A DNA stretch of 38,499 bases, from contig JAOUIH010000027.1 of NCBI GenBank assembly GCA_029884165.1, forward strand, positions 1-38,499, read 5' to 3'. The notes under the pieces are model-generated. The model made no database searches and was not told where the DNA came from. It was given only the letters and a program-made list of their open reading frames with translations. A program made the translations under genes and the position numbers. This DNA comes from Gammaproteobacteria bacterium (GTDB lineage: Bacteria > Pseudomonadota > Gammaproteobacteria > Steroidobacterales > Woeseiaceae). This document shows positions 8,956 through 17,249 of this stretch, piece after piece. Within the stretch, counting starts at the first letter, position 1; every line of letters begins with the position of its first letter.

Positions 8956-9444
8956 CTACTCCGCCTCGGCGAGTTCCTTCATCTTCGCCAGCGCAGCCGT
9001 GAAGAACGTGCGGCGGCGCTCGATCGTGGTCCTGGCTTCCATTTCGCTGCTTTGCGAGATGTCCCACATCATCGTGTAAATCAGCCTCGATGTTGTTTCC
9101 GTGACCGGGCGAGCCTCCATGAAGCCGTGGTACAAGGTGTAGTACTCGCCCTCTGTGACGGGCTGCGTGTAGCCGTAGGAAAGATCCGTCTTCGCAACCA
9201 TCGGCTCAACGACGGTTCCGCGCAGCACGCGCACGGTACCGATGCCGCCGTCACCCTGGGTGATCTCGCAGTCGAGGCCGGCCCACTCGCTGATGTCGCA
9301 GTAGCCGCCGACCCTGGCCCAGACCTCCGCCGCGGGGCTGTCGATTGCGATATCCAGTTCCAGGCGATAGTAATTCGGCTCTGCCAGGGCGGAACAGGAA
9401 GCCCCGAGGGCCGCGAGAGTAAAAAGTAAGAATCGCTTGCGCAT
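8956..9444 (-). CDS. Exported SRPBCC (START/polyketide cyclase-like) protein
   Basis: The ATG at 9444 is preferred over one 39 nt upstream, because AAGGAA lies 6 nt before it and it gives a 162-residue protein with an immediate signal peptide (MRKRFLLFTLAALGASCSALA). The mature part reads as the SRPBCC helix-grip fold: it opens with the strand LELDIAIDSPAAEVWARVG, followed by the usual YCDISEW helix, GIGTVRVL in the central sheet, and a long C-terminal helix (RRTFFTAALAKMKELAE). These proteins bind hydrophobic ligands in a central cavity; some are cyclases or lipid carriers. Ligand unknown. It lies downstream of the TonB receptor on the same strand, separated by a REP-like palindrome, so co-transcription is uncertain. 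Confidence 0.8.
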   Translation of the reverse strand: MRKRFLLFTLAALGASCSALAEPNYYRLELDIAIDSPAAEVWARVGGYCDISEWAGLDCEITQGDGGIGTVRVLRGTVVEPMVAKTDLSYGYTQPVTEGEYYTLYHGFMEARPVTETTSRLIYTMMWDISQSSEMEARTTIERRRTFFTAALAKMKELAEAE

Positions 9445-9510
9445 GATCGGTTCCTTGCAAAGAGCTACGGCTGTGTCCGTCACGATACCCGATTGTCAGG
9501 AGGTCCTCTC

Positions 9511-9561
9511 GCAGGACGGCGATCCTGCTGTCGTGGGAGCGGGCCCTGGCCCGCGATGGCC
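9511..9561. repeat. REP-like palindrome, subtype 2, with adjacent hairpin
   Basis: TCGTGGGAGCGGGCC (from 9531) and GGCCCGCGATGGCC form a stem, with GCGGGCC 9539-9545 pairing with GGCCCGC 9548-9554. The core matches the copy at 3495. Just before it, GCAGGA (9511-9516) and TCCTGC (9523-9528) form a 6-bp hairpin around CGGCGA, sharing the GACGGCGAT word seen next to the 3495 copy. A weaker unit (CTGCAGGAGCGCGCC at ~9601) abuts the TonB receptor stop. Confidence 0.55.
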
Positions 9562-9620
9562 ATGCAGGCCGTCAATACGGCTGCCTGCAGCCGGTGCCTG
9601 CTGCAGGAGCGCGCCGCGCG

Positions 9621-11597
9621 TCAGTGGCCGCCGAAGCGCAGGCGGAAGCCGCCGTTGACGACGAAGCCGTCGGTCGGTGCCCATGCGTCGACCGTCCAGC
9701 GGCCGTCGGGCGCCTGGGCCGGCAGGACGAGCGGGTCGTAGTCGGTCTGGCGGACGTCGAGGATGTTCTCCAGGTTGAGGAACAGGCTGGCGTTGCCGAG
9801 CACCAGTTCGCCGAGCACGCCCAGGTGCAGGTAGGAACGGCCTTCCGAGCGATAGGGATTGTTCTCGAGTGGCTGCGATCCGGTGTAATAGGCCTCGATG
9901 CCGACCCGGCCCCTGTCATGCTCTTCCCACATTGCGACCAGCCCGACGGCGTGGCGCGGGGTCAGCGGCACCGCCCGCCTGCCGTCAACGGACGATGCCG
10001 GCTCCGACGCGTCCAGGTAGACGTAGCTGCCGGTGAGCGTGAAGACCTGCCGCCGGTAACGAAGTAACAGCTCGGCGCCGCGGGTGCGAGTGGCGCCATC
10101 GACGTTGACCAGCCGGACCCGGTCGGTGCTGCCCGAGGCATCCGGGTCGAACTCCTCGAGCCGCACCGCGTGCGAGATGTTCGACGCGAACAGCGTCAAG
10201 CTGGCCTCGATCGCCCCGAAAGAGCGGCCGGCATCGAGCGAGGCGGTGTCGGCGGTCTCCGCCCGCAGCCCGGCCAGCGGCTCCAGTCGCGACAGGCCGG
10301 CTTCTTCTATCTCCTCGACGAACGGCGTCGGCGCGAAGAAACCCTGCCCGAGTGAGGCGCGGATCGTCCACGGTCCCGGCCGGTACAGTAACGAAAGCCG
10401 CGGGCTGAGCCGGGACCCGTATTCGCTGTGATCGTCCCAGCGGGCGCTGCCGGCCAGCGTGACATCGTCGCGCAGCCGATGCTCTACCTGCATGAAGGCA
10501 CCGGGTACGCGGTAGGTATAGTCGAATTCGGGAAAGCCATCGGAGCGGTAGGCATCGGCCTGCCAGGCGAGCCCGGCCAGCCACGAGGTCCGGTCCGACT
10601 CGATTGCCAGGGCGGCCTCGGCGAGATACGTATCGTGCCGGTCGTCGTCGAGCACGGTACCGTAGCGATGCTCGTGTTCCTGTGTCATTGCCGAGGCGCG
10701 AATGCGAGCCGTGGCCCGCTCGCCGACGGGAATGTCCGCCACCAGGCCGGCATCGAAGCGCTCGCTGTCCTGCGTTTGCGAATACGCCGATCCGTCCGGC
10801 ACGGTCCGTCCCGGCAAGGTGCCGCCCTCACGCTGCTCGGTCATGGCCCCGGCGGTCAGGAACACCGTGGCGCCGTCCTGCCCGTCCCAGCTCAGGCGCG
10901 GGCGCAACGTCCAGCGTTCGTAGCCGGGCATGTCGATCCAGCCGTCGCCGTCCAGGTCCGTTCGCTCCTGCCGGTGGTGCCCGCCGACGATGGAATAGCT
11001 CCAGGCGTCGCCGACCGGTGCCGAGGCATAGGCCGTCAGGTCCTGGCCGTCGCGGCTGGTCAGGTTCACGAGCAGTTCGCCGATCGGCTCGTCGCCCGGT
11101 CGCCGCGATACCAGGTTGATGACCCCACCCAGCGCCGACGCCCCGTACAGCGCCGATGCGGCGCCCTTGATGATCTCCACCTGGCCGAGATCGGTCGGCG
11201 GTATCTGCAGCAAGCCGATCGATGCCAGCTGACCGCCATACAGCGGCAGCCCGTCGGCCAACAGCTGCGTGTACCGGCCCCGCATGCCCTGCATGCGTAT
11301 GTTCGCCGCGCCGAGCGCGGGCGACGTGACCTGAACGCGCACGCCCGGCGTCTCCGCGACCAGCATCGCAATGTTGCCGGGCCGCATAAGCAGCTTCTCT
11401 TCGATCTCCTCGCGACCGATCACCTCGACGCGGATCGGCTCGTCATCGGCCCGGCGCCCGGAGCGGGTCGCCTGTACGATGATCTCCTCAATTTCCTCGT
11501 CTTCCGAGTGCTCCTGCGCCGGCGCCCCCGCCGACAGCAGCGCCGCGGCGATCGCGATGCAAGCCCTGACGGGGATACGGAGCAGCAGTTTCAGCAT
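9621..11597 (-). CDS. TonB-dependent outer-membrane receptor
   Basis: The likely start is the Met codon at 11597, giving 658 residues. It places a signal peptide right at the N-terminus (RACIAIAAALLSAGAPAQ). The open frame reaches 11705 but that extension is Arg/Gly-rich and unconvincing. A TonB-box-like EEIIVQATRS follows. The plug domain is clear: NIRMQGMRGRYTQLLADG, then LGQVEIIKGAASALYGA and SALGGVINLVSRRPG. The rest is a 22-strand barrel pattern with AFMQVEHRLRDD, IRASLGQGFFAPTPF and SLFLNLENILDVRQTDYDP. It looks like a siderophore/cobalamin/heme-class receptor rather than a SusC-type one; ligand unknown. It ends RLRFGGH, without the usual terminal aromatic. No Fur box was seen. Confidence 0.92.
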   Translation of the reverse strand: MLKLLLRIPVRACIAIAAALLSAGAPAQEHSEDEEIEEIIVQATRSGRRADDEPIRVEVIGREEIEEKLLMRPGNIAMLVAETPGVRVQVTSPALGAANIRMQGMRGRYTQLLADGLPLYGGQLASIGLLQIPPTDLGQVEIIKGAASALYGASALGGVINLVSRRPGDEPIGELLVNLTSRDGQDLTAYASAPVGDAWSYSIVGGHHRQERTDLDGDGWIDMPGYERWTLRPRLSWDGQDGATVFLTAGAMTEQREGGTLPGRTVPDGSAYSQTQDSERFDAGLVADIPVGERATARIRASAMTQEHEHRYGTVLDDDRHDTYLAEAALAIESDRTSWLAGLAWQADAYRSDGFPEFDYTYRVPGAFMQVEHRLRDDVTLAGSARWDDHSEYGSRLSPRLSLLYRPGPWTIRASLGQGFFAPTPFVEEIEEAGLSRLEPLAGLRAETADTASLDAGRSFGAIEASLTLFASNISHAVRLEEFDPDASGSTDRVRLVNVDGATRTRGAELLLRYRRQVFTLTGSYVYLDASEPASSVDGRRAVPLTPRHAVGLVAMWEEHDRGRVGIEAYYTGSQPLENNPYRSEGRSYLHLGVLGELVLGNASLFLNLENILDVRQTDYDPLVLPAQAPDGRWTVDAWAPTDGFVVNGGFRLRFGGH

Positions 11598-11729
11598 CGT
11601 GCCGAGCAGTAGTTTCCGTTGCCCCAGGCGGGCCGCGAACGTGCCACCAGCGGGCGTGCCGTCAACGGCCAGGGTCCTGCTCTCCGGCGACGAGGCCGGG
11701 CACATGCCGCAGCGTGCCGAACCCGGCTA

Positions 11730-12830
11730 TCAACCCTTTTCCTCGTGCCACTTACCGAGGAGCGCCGCCTCCGTGGCCAGGTCGAAGCCGCCGCGCCACT
11801 CGCCCGCTGCGACATTCGGCAGGTCGGCGACCATGTCTCTCGCCGTATCGCCGATCGGCCGGAACGTCAGCCCGGTCGCGAGTGCGCGGTCGTTGTTGAC
11901 CTGCATGAACGGCATCGGGCCCACGCCGTACCAGGGCGCGTAGCCCGGAACCTCGTCTACCTGCGCGCTCAGCCATTCCCAGTCCACCCAGGTCAGGGCG
12001 GAGCTCGATCCCAGTGCATCGCGGATGGTCTCGAGCAGCGGCCGCGCGCGGTAGGGCTCCTCCGCCCCGACCGCGTTGTAAGGACCGCTGCCGCCGTCCT
12101 CGAGCAGGCGAACCATCCACGCCGTCATGTCGACCGCGTCGATGTATTGCACCGGAAGGTTCTCGTCCGCCTCGGGCACCAGGATCTCGTGGCCGGCCAG
12201 CATGCGTCGAAGCCAGTGCCGCAGCCGCTCGGTCGGGTCGCCGACGCCGGTGATGATGCCCGGGCGCACGTGTATCGCGTTGTCGCCGAAGACCCTGGTG
12301 ATCTCCTGCTCGCACAGCGCCTTGCGCGCACCGTAGGACGGGCCGTAGGGTGACTCGGACTCGTCGTTCGGGTCGTCCATCGTGGCGGCCGGCGCTGAAA
12401 ACTCGTCGTGCTCGACGGTCAGACTGTCCCCGTACGCCGAGATGCTCGATACGAACATGTACGTGTCTACATGGCCGTGCAGCAGCTCGGCCGAAAGCCT
12501 CGCGTGGCGCGGGTAGAACCCGGAGTTGTCGATGACGGCATCCCAGTCCCTGCCTTTGAGCGCGTCGAGCTGACCGTCCCGGTCGCCGAGCAGCGTCTCG
12601 ACGTTCGGAAACAGCCCGGGTGCTGTCTGGCCGCGGTTGAACATCGTGATTCGATGGCCGCGAGACTTTGCGTAGTTGATATCGTGCGGGCCGATGAAGC
12701 CGGTGCCGCCGAGCACGAGAATATCGAGCGGCTTCGGCGCGAGCTCTTGCGCGAAAGAAGCGCCCTTGAATGCCGCGACGGTACCGAGGGCCGTTGCTGC
12801 GCGTATGAAAACACGTCGTGATGTATTCAT
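11730..12830 (-). CDS. Tat-exported NAD-dependent epimerase/dehydratase-like SDR
   Basis: The start at 12830 has GGAG 9 nt upstream and exposes a twin-arginine signal (TSRRVFIRAATALGTVAAF, cleavage near SFAQ). The open frame extends 51 nt further upstream without support. The mature domain is an extended SDR. It has the nucleotide-binding motif VLGGTGFIG, the catalytic serine region FVSSISAYG, and a Y-x3-K pair in SYGARKALCEQE. RPGIITGVGDPTERL and PVQYIDAVDMTAWMV are typical of the atypical/extended SDRs used on nucleotide sugars or isoflavone-like substrates. The 366-residue length is normal. Tat export implies folding with its NAD(P) cofactor in the cytoplasm, which is unusual for this family. 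It is divergent from the PQQ dehydrogenase, with a shared regulatory gap. Confidence 0.87.
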   Translation of the reverse strand: MNTSRRVFIRAATALGTVAAFKGASFAQELAPKPLDILVLGGTGFIGPHDINYAKSRGHRITMFNRGQTAPGLFPNVETLLGDRDGQLDALKGRDWDAVIDNSGFYPRHARLSAELLHGHVDTYMFVSSISAYGDSLTVEHDEFSAPAATMDDPNDESESPYGPSYGARKALCEQEITRVFGDNAIHVRPGIITGVGDPTERLRHWLRRMLAGHEILVPEADENLPVQYIDAVDMTAWMVRLLEDGGSGPYNAVGAEEPYRARPLLETIRDALGSSSALTWVDWEWLSAQVDEVPGYAPWYGVGPMPFMQVNNDRALATGLTFRPIGDTARDMVADLPNVAAGEWRGGFDLATEAALLGKWHEEKG

Positions 12831-13103
12831 CTGTTCTGGCTCCCGGCGATCCCCGTCGCCCGTCTCGCTACGATCGCCCAAGTATTGCGCAAGTATGGCC
12901 CAAGTAAGGCAGGCTGCCAGCCAGACAGTGCCAACAACCGGGAATTGCGGTCAACCAAGGCAATGGAACCCGTCTCCCCGCAGTGCCCCGCCAGCCCGAG
13001 TGCCAACCCGGTGCGCATGCTGTAATCTCTACAGGGGGCCGTACGCGACCAGCCTGTCCGGCTGGTGCGCAGAGGTCGATGCGACGAACCCTGAGGGCAT
13101 GCC
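12831..13103. promoter_or_regulatory. Divergent intergenic regulatory region between SDR and PQQ dehydrogenase
   Basis: This 273-bp gap between two outward-facing genes contains three 11-bp direct repeats (12877-12909). It also has a dyad CTGTA-N5-TACAG (13020-13034) and a 7-bp hairpin ACCAGCC/GGCTGGT (13048-13066) in the leader of the PQQ gene. GAGGG (13093-13097) is the likely ribosome site for 13104. I could not pick a convincing sigma-70 promoter. Confidence 0.5.
12877..12909. repeat. Three tandem 11-bp direct repeats (iteron/operator-like)
   Basis: The units are CCCAAGTATTG, CGCAAGTATGG and CCCAAGTAAGG. The shared word CAAGTA starts at 12879, 12890 and 12901, exactly 11 bp apart, which is one helical turn. 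The array lies 47-79 bp before the SDR start. Such spacing suits a protein binding side by side on one face of the DNA. Confidence 0.6.
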
Positions 13104-15242
13104 ATGTCCAGGCAGCGCATACAGCTACTGGCCGGCGCAATCGTCGTTATATTGATCGTGCTGTTCGGATTGCGCGGTATCGATACCAACGACACCGGGA
13201 TCGATGATTCGCCGGCGCTCAACGAGCTTGCGTCGATCGCCGACGCCGAGATCGCCGACGAGGCCCGCACCGGGGACTGGCTCGCCTATGGCCGCACGCA
13301 TTCCGAACAGCGCTTCAGCCCGCTTACTGACATCAATCGCAGCACGGTCAGCGACCTGAAGGTCGCCTGGTATCTCGACCTGCCGCAGGACGTCGGGCTG
13401 GTTTCGACTCCGCTGGTCGTCGACGGCGTTCTCTATTTCACCGGAACGATGAACGTCATCCGCGCGGTGGATGCGACCTCGGGACAACCGATCTGGGAAT
13501 ACGACCCGGACGTTGCCGGGCACATCGGCAGCAGGCGGCAGGTGGGCTGGGTGCACAACCGCGGCATCTCCTTCTACAAGGGCCGTATCTTTGCCGCGAC
13601 CTGGGACGGGCGGCTGCTGGCGCTGGATGCGCAGACCGGCGAGCTGGCCTGGAGCTCGCGCACGTTCGATGCCGACAGGCCGCTCTATATCACCGGCGCG
13701 CCCAAGGCTTTCAAGGGCAAGGTGCTGATCGGCAACGGCGGTACCGAGGTCGGGCGCTCGCGTGGATTCGTCACCGCGTACGACGCGGATACCGGCGCGG
13801 AAGCCTGGAAGTTCTATGTCGTGCCCGGCAACCCGGCCTACGGTTTCGAGAACGCCGCCATGGCCATGGCGGCGGAAACCTGGACCGGCAGCTGGTGGGA
13901 ACACGGCGGAGGCGGCAACGCCTGGCACGGGTTCACCTACGACCCGGAGTTCAACGCCGTCTACGTCGGCACGGGCAACGGCTCGCCCTGGAATCGCAGG
14001 ATAAGGAGCCCCGGCGGCGGAGATAACCTGTTCCTCTCGTCCATCGTCGCGCTCGATGCGGATACAGGCGCCTACCTGTGGCACTACCAGACCACTCCCG
14101 GCGAGAGCTGGGACTTCAACAGCAGCATGGACATCGTGCTCGCGGACATCGAGGTCGACGGCAAGCCCATCAAGGCCATCCTGCACGCGCCAAAGAACGG
14201 TTTTTTTTACGTGATCGACCGGGCGTCGGGCCGCCTCGTATCGGCGGAGCCCTTCGCCCGGGTCACCTGGGCCACGCACGTCGATCCGGAGACCGGCCGG
14301 CCGGTCGAGACACCGGATGCCCGCTACGAAGACGGCGAAGCCGAGATCTGGCCGAGCGCGCATGGCGCGCACAGCTGGCAGGCCATGTCCTACAACCCGG
14401 TGACCGGCCTCGTCTACCTGCCGACGATGAACCTGGGCGGCCGGTTCGTCGACATGGGTCTCGATGCATCGTGGCGCATGGAAGAGTTCATCGGCGGCAC
14501 CGGCGTGGGGCTGTTCGAGATCCTCGTGCCGGACGACATCGCCCCCGGCATGCTGCAGGCCTGGGACCCGGTGAAACAGGAACCGGCATGGAGCGTGCCG
14601 CAGGAACATCCGTGGAACGCGGGCACGCTGACGACCGCCGGCAACCTCGTTTTCCAGGGACGCTCCGACGGCATGTTCCTCGCCTACGACGCGACGACGG
14701 GCGCAGAACTCTGGCGTTACGACCTGGGCCTCGGGATTTCCGCGCCGCCGATCACCTACAAACTGGATGGCAGGCAGTACGTCGCGCTCCTCGTCGGTTA
14801 CGGCGGCAGCTACACGATGGGATTCACGCCCGGCCTGCCCGACGAGGGCTGGGCCTACGGCGTGCATAGGCGTCGCCTCGTTGCGTTCGCGCTCGACGGT
14901 GACGCGAGCCTGCCGCCGCAGCCGCCGCCCTATAAGCCCGAGCCGCTGGTTTACGCCGACTTCCCGCTCGACGAGTCGATCGTCATGCAGGGCGCCATGC
15001 TCTACGGGACCTACTGCGGCATCTGCCACGGCGGCGGCGCGGTGGCGAACGCGATGGCGCCGGATTTGCGGGCCTCGGCTGTCCCGCTCGATGCGACCGG
15101 GTTTGCCGAGGTCGTGCGCGAGGGTTCACGCGCGAATCGCGCGATGCCGCCCTTTGCGGCGCTGACCGACGAGGAGTTGAAAGCGATCCGCCACTACCTG
15201 CGCTACGTCGCGCACCGGGATGCGGGCATTACATCGAACTGA
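13104..15242 (+). CDS. Membrane-anchored PQQ-dependent (quinoprotein) dehydrogenase with C-terminal cytochrome c
   Basis: This 712-residue protein starts with an uncleaved-looking N-terminal anchor (~residues 7-24). The eight-bladed propeller begins at DWLAYGRTHSEQRFSPLT. Metal and PQQ residues are recognisable: the Glu of GGTEVGRSRGFV, the Asn of VGTGNGSPWN, and the catalytic Asp D337 in GESWDFN. The residue two after it is N339, not the Asp of lanthanide enzymes, so Ca2+ is more likely. The vicinal Cys-Cys disulfide usual before VNRG is absent (RRQVGWVHNRG). A cytochrome c domain follows with heme motif C638-G-I-C-H642 and a likely axial Met in NRAMPPF. It oxidises an alcohol or sugar-like substrate in the periplasm and passes electrons to the respiratory chain. 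PQQ synthesis genes are not in the window. Confidence 0.92.
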   Translation: MSRQRIQLLAGAIVVILIVLFGLRGIDTNDTGIDDSPALNELASIADAEIADEARTGDWLAYGRTHSEQRFSPLTDINRSTVSDLKVAWYLDLPQDVGLVSTPLVVDGVLYFTGTMNVIRAVDATSGQPIWEYDPDVAGHIGSRRQVGWVHNRGISFYKGRIFAATWDGRLLALDAQTGELAWSSRTFDADRPLYITGAPKAFKGKVLIGNGGTEVGRSRGFVTAYDADTGAEAWKFYVVPGNPAYGFENAAMAMAAETWTGSWWEHGGGGNAWHGFTYDPEFNAVYVGTGNGSPWNRRIRSPGGGDNLFLSSIVALDADTGAYLWHYQTTPGESWDFNSSMDIVLADIEVDGKPIKAILHAPKNGFFYVIDRASGRLVSAEPFARVTWATHVDPETGRPVETPDARYEDGEAEIWPSAHGAHSWQAMSYNPVTGLVYLPTMNLGGRFVDMGLDASWRMEEFIGGTGVGLFEILVPDDIAPGMLQAWDPVKQEPAWSVPQEHPWNAGTLTTAGNLVFQGRSDGMFLAYDATTGAELWRYDLGLGISAPPITYKLDGRQYVALLVGYGGSYTMGFTPGLPDEGWAYGVHRRRLVAFALDGDASLPPQPPPYKPEPLVYADFPLDESIVMQGAMLYGTYCGICHGGGAVANAMAPDLRASAVPLDATGFAEVVREGSRANRAMPPFAALTDEELKAIRHYLRYVAHRDAGITSN

Positions 15243-15283
15243 GCAACGAGCGTACTCGACGGCCAGAAATCCACATCCGACGG

Positions 15284-17008
15284 CTACCACGCAATGACGT
15301 ACCCCTCGCGCCTCGGATCGGCTCCGCCCATCAGCACGCCCGTTTCCGGGTCGATCATGATCGCGTTCATGCCACCGACTTCCTGGCTCCACGCCGGCAA
15401 CGCAGTGACCCGGTGCCCGCGCTCCGACAGATCCTGGCGAACAGAAGCGTCGATGCGTGATTCCACTCGCAGGTCGAGTCCCGCATAGGTTCGAATTCGA
15501 GGGGCCTCGATCGCCTGCTGCACGTTCATCCGAAAGTCGACGATATTGACGAGGGCCTGCGGAATCGTCTGCCAGATGCCTTCGCCGCCGGGCGTCCCGA
15601 TCGCAAGCCACGGCTTGCCCCCCTGAAACACAATTGTCGGGCTCATGCTCCACCGGGGGCGCACGCCGCCGCGGATCCGGTTGATGCTGTCCGGGTCCCG
15701 GTCCATCCAGTTGATGCCGTCCACCGACACCAGACCCGTATCGCCAAGCACGACCAGCGTACCGAACAGCGCGGTACCGCCACCCATCGTCGTCGTGAAG
15801 CTGACGACGTTGCCGTCCCCGTCGACGACACTGATATGAGTGGTATTGGCCTGCTCGACCTGGCTGCCCGGCACGTCCTTCGCCGCTCCCATGTCGATAC
15901 GCGCCCTCTGTGACGCCACGTATTTCTCGTCGAGCATCCGATCGCGGGGATCGCTGTAAAGCCTGGGGTCGCCGATCCAGGCGGCCCGGTCCGCACGCAC
16001 CAGTTTGAACGTCTCGGCCAGTACGTGCAGGTAGTCTGCGCTCCCGTAACCGAGCGACCCGAGATCGTAGCCCTCGAGTATTTCGAGCGCCTCGAGCATC
16101 ACGACGCCGCTGGTGTTCGGCGGCGCCGAGCACACGTTCAATCCTCGGTACGCGGAGCAGGCCGGGTCGGCCCACTCGGCGCGGTAGGCGGCGAGATCCT
16201 CGCGCGTGGTCAGGCCTCCATGGAGGGCGTGAAAGTCCGCAATGGCGGCGGCTATCGAGCCCTTGTAGAACTCGTCGCGCCCGGCGCGGATTGCAGCTCC
16301 GCGCCCATCCTCATCTCGCGCGTCCGCTGCCGACACAACGGCGCGCATGGTTCTCGCCAGGCCGGGGTTGCGGTGTATGTCGCCGGGACGAGGAACCTCG
16401 CCATCGCGCAGGAACAGGCGCGCCGATTCCGGGTACTTGCGGAAATGATCGGCGGCAAACCCTATCTGCTCGACGAAGAAATTCGTGTACGGGACCCCCT
16501 GCTCGGCGTACGCGATCGCGGGCCGGAGTACGTTGTCCCATCCCATGGTTCCATACCGGGCGAGCGCCTCCGCCCACGCATCGAAGCTGCCCGGCACCGT
16601 GGCCAGGTGCAGTCCCGAGCTCATGTCTGCCGCCTCGAACCGCTCCAGGCTCGCGGCTGCCGGCGCGACGTCGGACGCGTTGAGCGCATCGAGCCTGCCG
16701 CTGGCGGAGTCGTAAACGAGCATGAACGCGGAACCGGCCATGCCCGACATCATGGGTTCGACGACGTTCAGCACGGCGGCCGTCGCGATCGCCGCATCAA
16801 CCGCGTTGCCCCCGCGGCGCAGGACGTCGAGCCCGGCTTCCGCCGCGAGTGGATTGTTCGCCGCGACCATGCCCTGGGTGCCCATGACTACCGGACGGTG
16901 AGCCGGATAGCCGGTATCGGCGCCCAGCGCGATTCTTCCGGCTGCAAGCAGCAGGGCAGCGGCCAACAGTTGCCAGGGCTTCGGCAATCGAATCACCGGG
17001 GTCGACAT
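15284..17008 (-). CDS. ggt: Gamma-glutamyltransferase (glutathione hydrolase)
   Basis: The start at 17008 yields 574 residues with a signal peptide (WQLLAAALLLAAGRIALGA). AGAGG-like AGAGGT lies ~8 nt upstream, whereas the longer open frame to 17107 is Arg-rich. This is an Ntn-hydrolase made as one chain that self-cleaves. The large-subunit motif GLDVLRRGGNAVDAAIA is near the N-terminus. The nucleophile and cleavage Thr is T389 in the ANTTHISVVDGDGN motif, equivalent to T391 of E. coli. The substrate loop GTPGGEGIWQT and the C-terminal GGADPRREGY are also present. The enzyme removes the gamma-glutamyl group of glutathione and similar peptides in the periplasm. It is a single gene, convergent with the PQQ dehydrogenase with only 41 bp between them. 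Confidence 0.94.
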   Translation of the reverse strand: MSTPVIRLPKPWQLLAAALLLAAGRIALGADTGYPAHRPVVMGTQGMVAANNPLAAEAGLDVLRRGGNAVDAAIATAAVLNVVEPMMSGMAGSAFMLVYDSASGRLDALNASDVAPAAASLERFEAADMSSGLHLATVPGSFDAWAEALARYGTMGWDNVLRPAIAYAEQGVPYTNFFVEQIGFAADHFRKYPESARLFLRDGEVPRPGDIHRNPGLARTMRAVVSAADARDEDGRGAAIRAGRDEFYKGSIAAAIADFHALHGGLTTREDLAAYRAEWADPACSAYRGLNVCSAPPNTSGVVMLEALEILEGYDLGSLGYGSADYLHVLAETFKLVRADRAAWIGDPRLYSDPRDRMLDEKYVASQRARIDMGAAKDVPGSQVEQANTTHISVVDGDGNVVSFTTTMGGGTALFGTLVVLGDTGLVSVDGINWMDRDPDSINRIRGGVRPRWSMSPTIVFQGGKPWLAIGTPGGEGIWQTIPQALVNIVDFRMNVQQAIEAPRIRTYAGLDLRVESRIDASVRQDLSERGHRVTALPAWSQEVGGMNAIMIDPETGVLMGGADPRREGYVIAW

Positions 17009-17124
17009 TCCGATAAACCTCTGCGCGTCGGAGCGATATAGGATCCGCCGCCTTCCCGACGGGCGCAAGGTCCGGGTCGAAGGACCGGTCAAATGAGGGC
17101 AGGGCAAAAACTGCCGCGCAGTTC

Positions 17125-17208
17125 TTACTCCGACCCCAAATACGCGATTATCGATTTTCTGGGGCCGGGGAAAACGGCGTCGCCATTTTTACTCTGACCC
17201 CAATTATC
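17125..17208. repeat. Pair of TTACTCYGACCCCAA direct repeats
   Basis: TTACTCCGACCCCAAATACG (from 17125) and TTTACTCTGACCCCAATTATC (core from 17189) share 14 of 15 bases across TTACTC-Y-GACCCCAA, about 64 bp apart and in the same orientation. The reverse complement, TTGGGGTCAGAGTAA, is a word I recall near transposase-associated repeats in gammaproteobacteria. This could be a decayed mobile-element end. They lie in the 241-bp gap between the BBE flavoprotein stop and the ggt start. Confidence 0.45.
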
Positions 17209-17249
17209 TTCTCCAGCCGGACGGCAGGCCGCGGGGAGCGAGAAACGGG

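Noticed and set aside
7085-9067. 660-residue open frame on the minus strand
   Set aside because: It is antisense to the propeller-amidohydrolase gene, Arg/Val/His-rich and without any domain; long antisense frames are expected at this GC content.
10428-11612. 394-residue plus-strand open frame
   Set aside because: Antisense to the TonB receptor, whose plug and barrel motifs are unambiguous.
13020-13034. LexA/SOS-box-like CTGT...ACAG
   Set aside because: The spacing is 7 nt, not the 8 nt of the gammaproteobacterial SOS box, and no SOS gene is adjacent.
13125-15029. 634-residue minus-strand open frame
   Set aside because: Antisense to the PQQ dehydrogenase, no signal peptide, motif or ribosome site.
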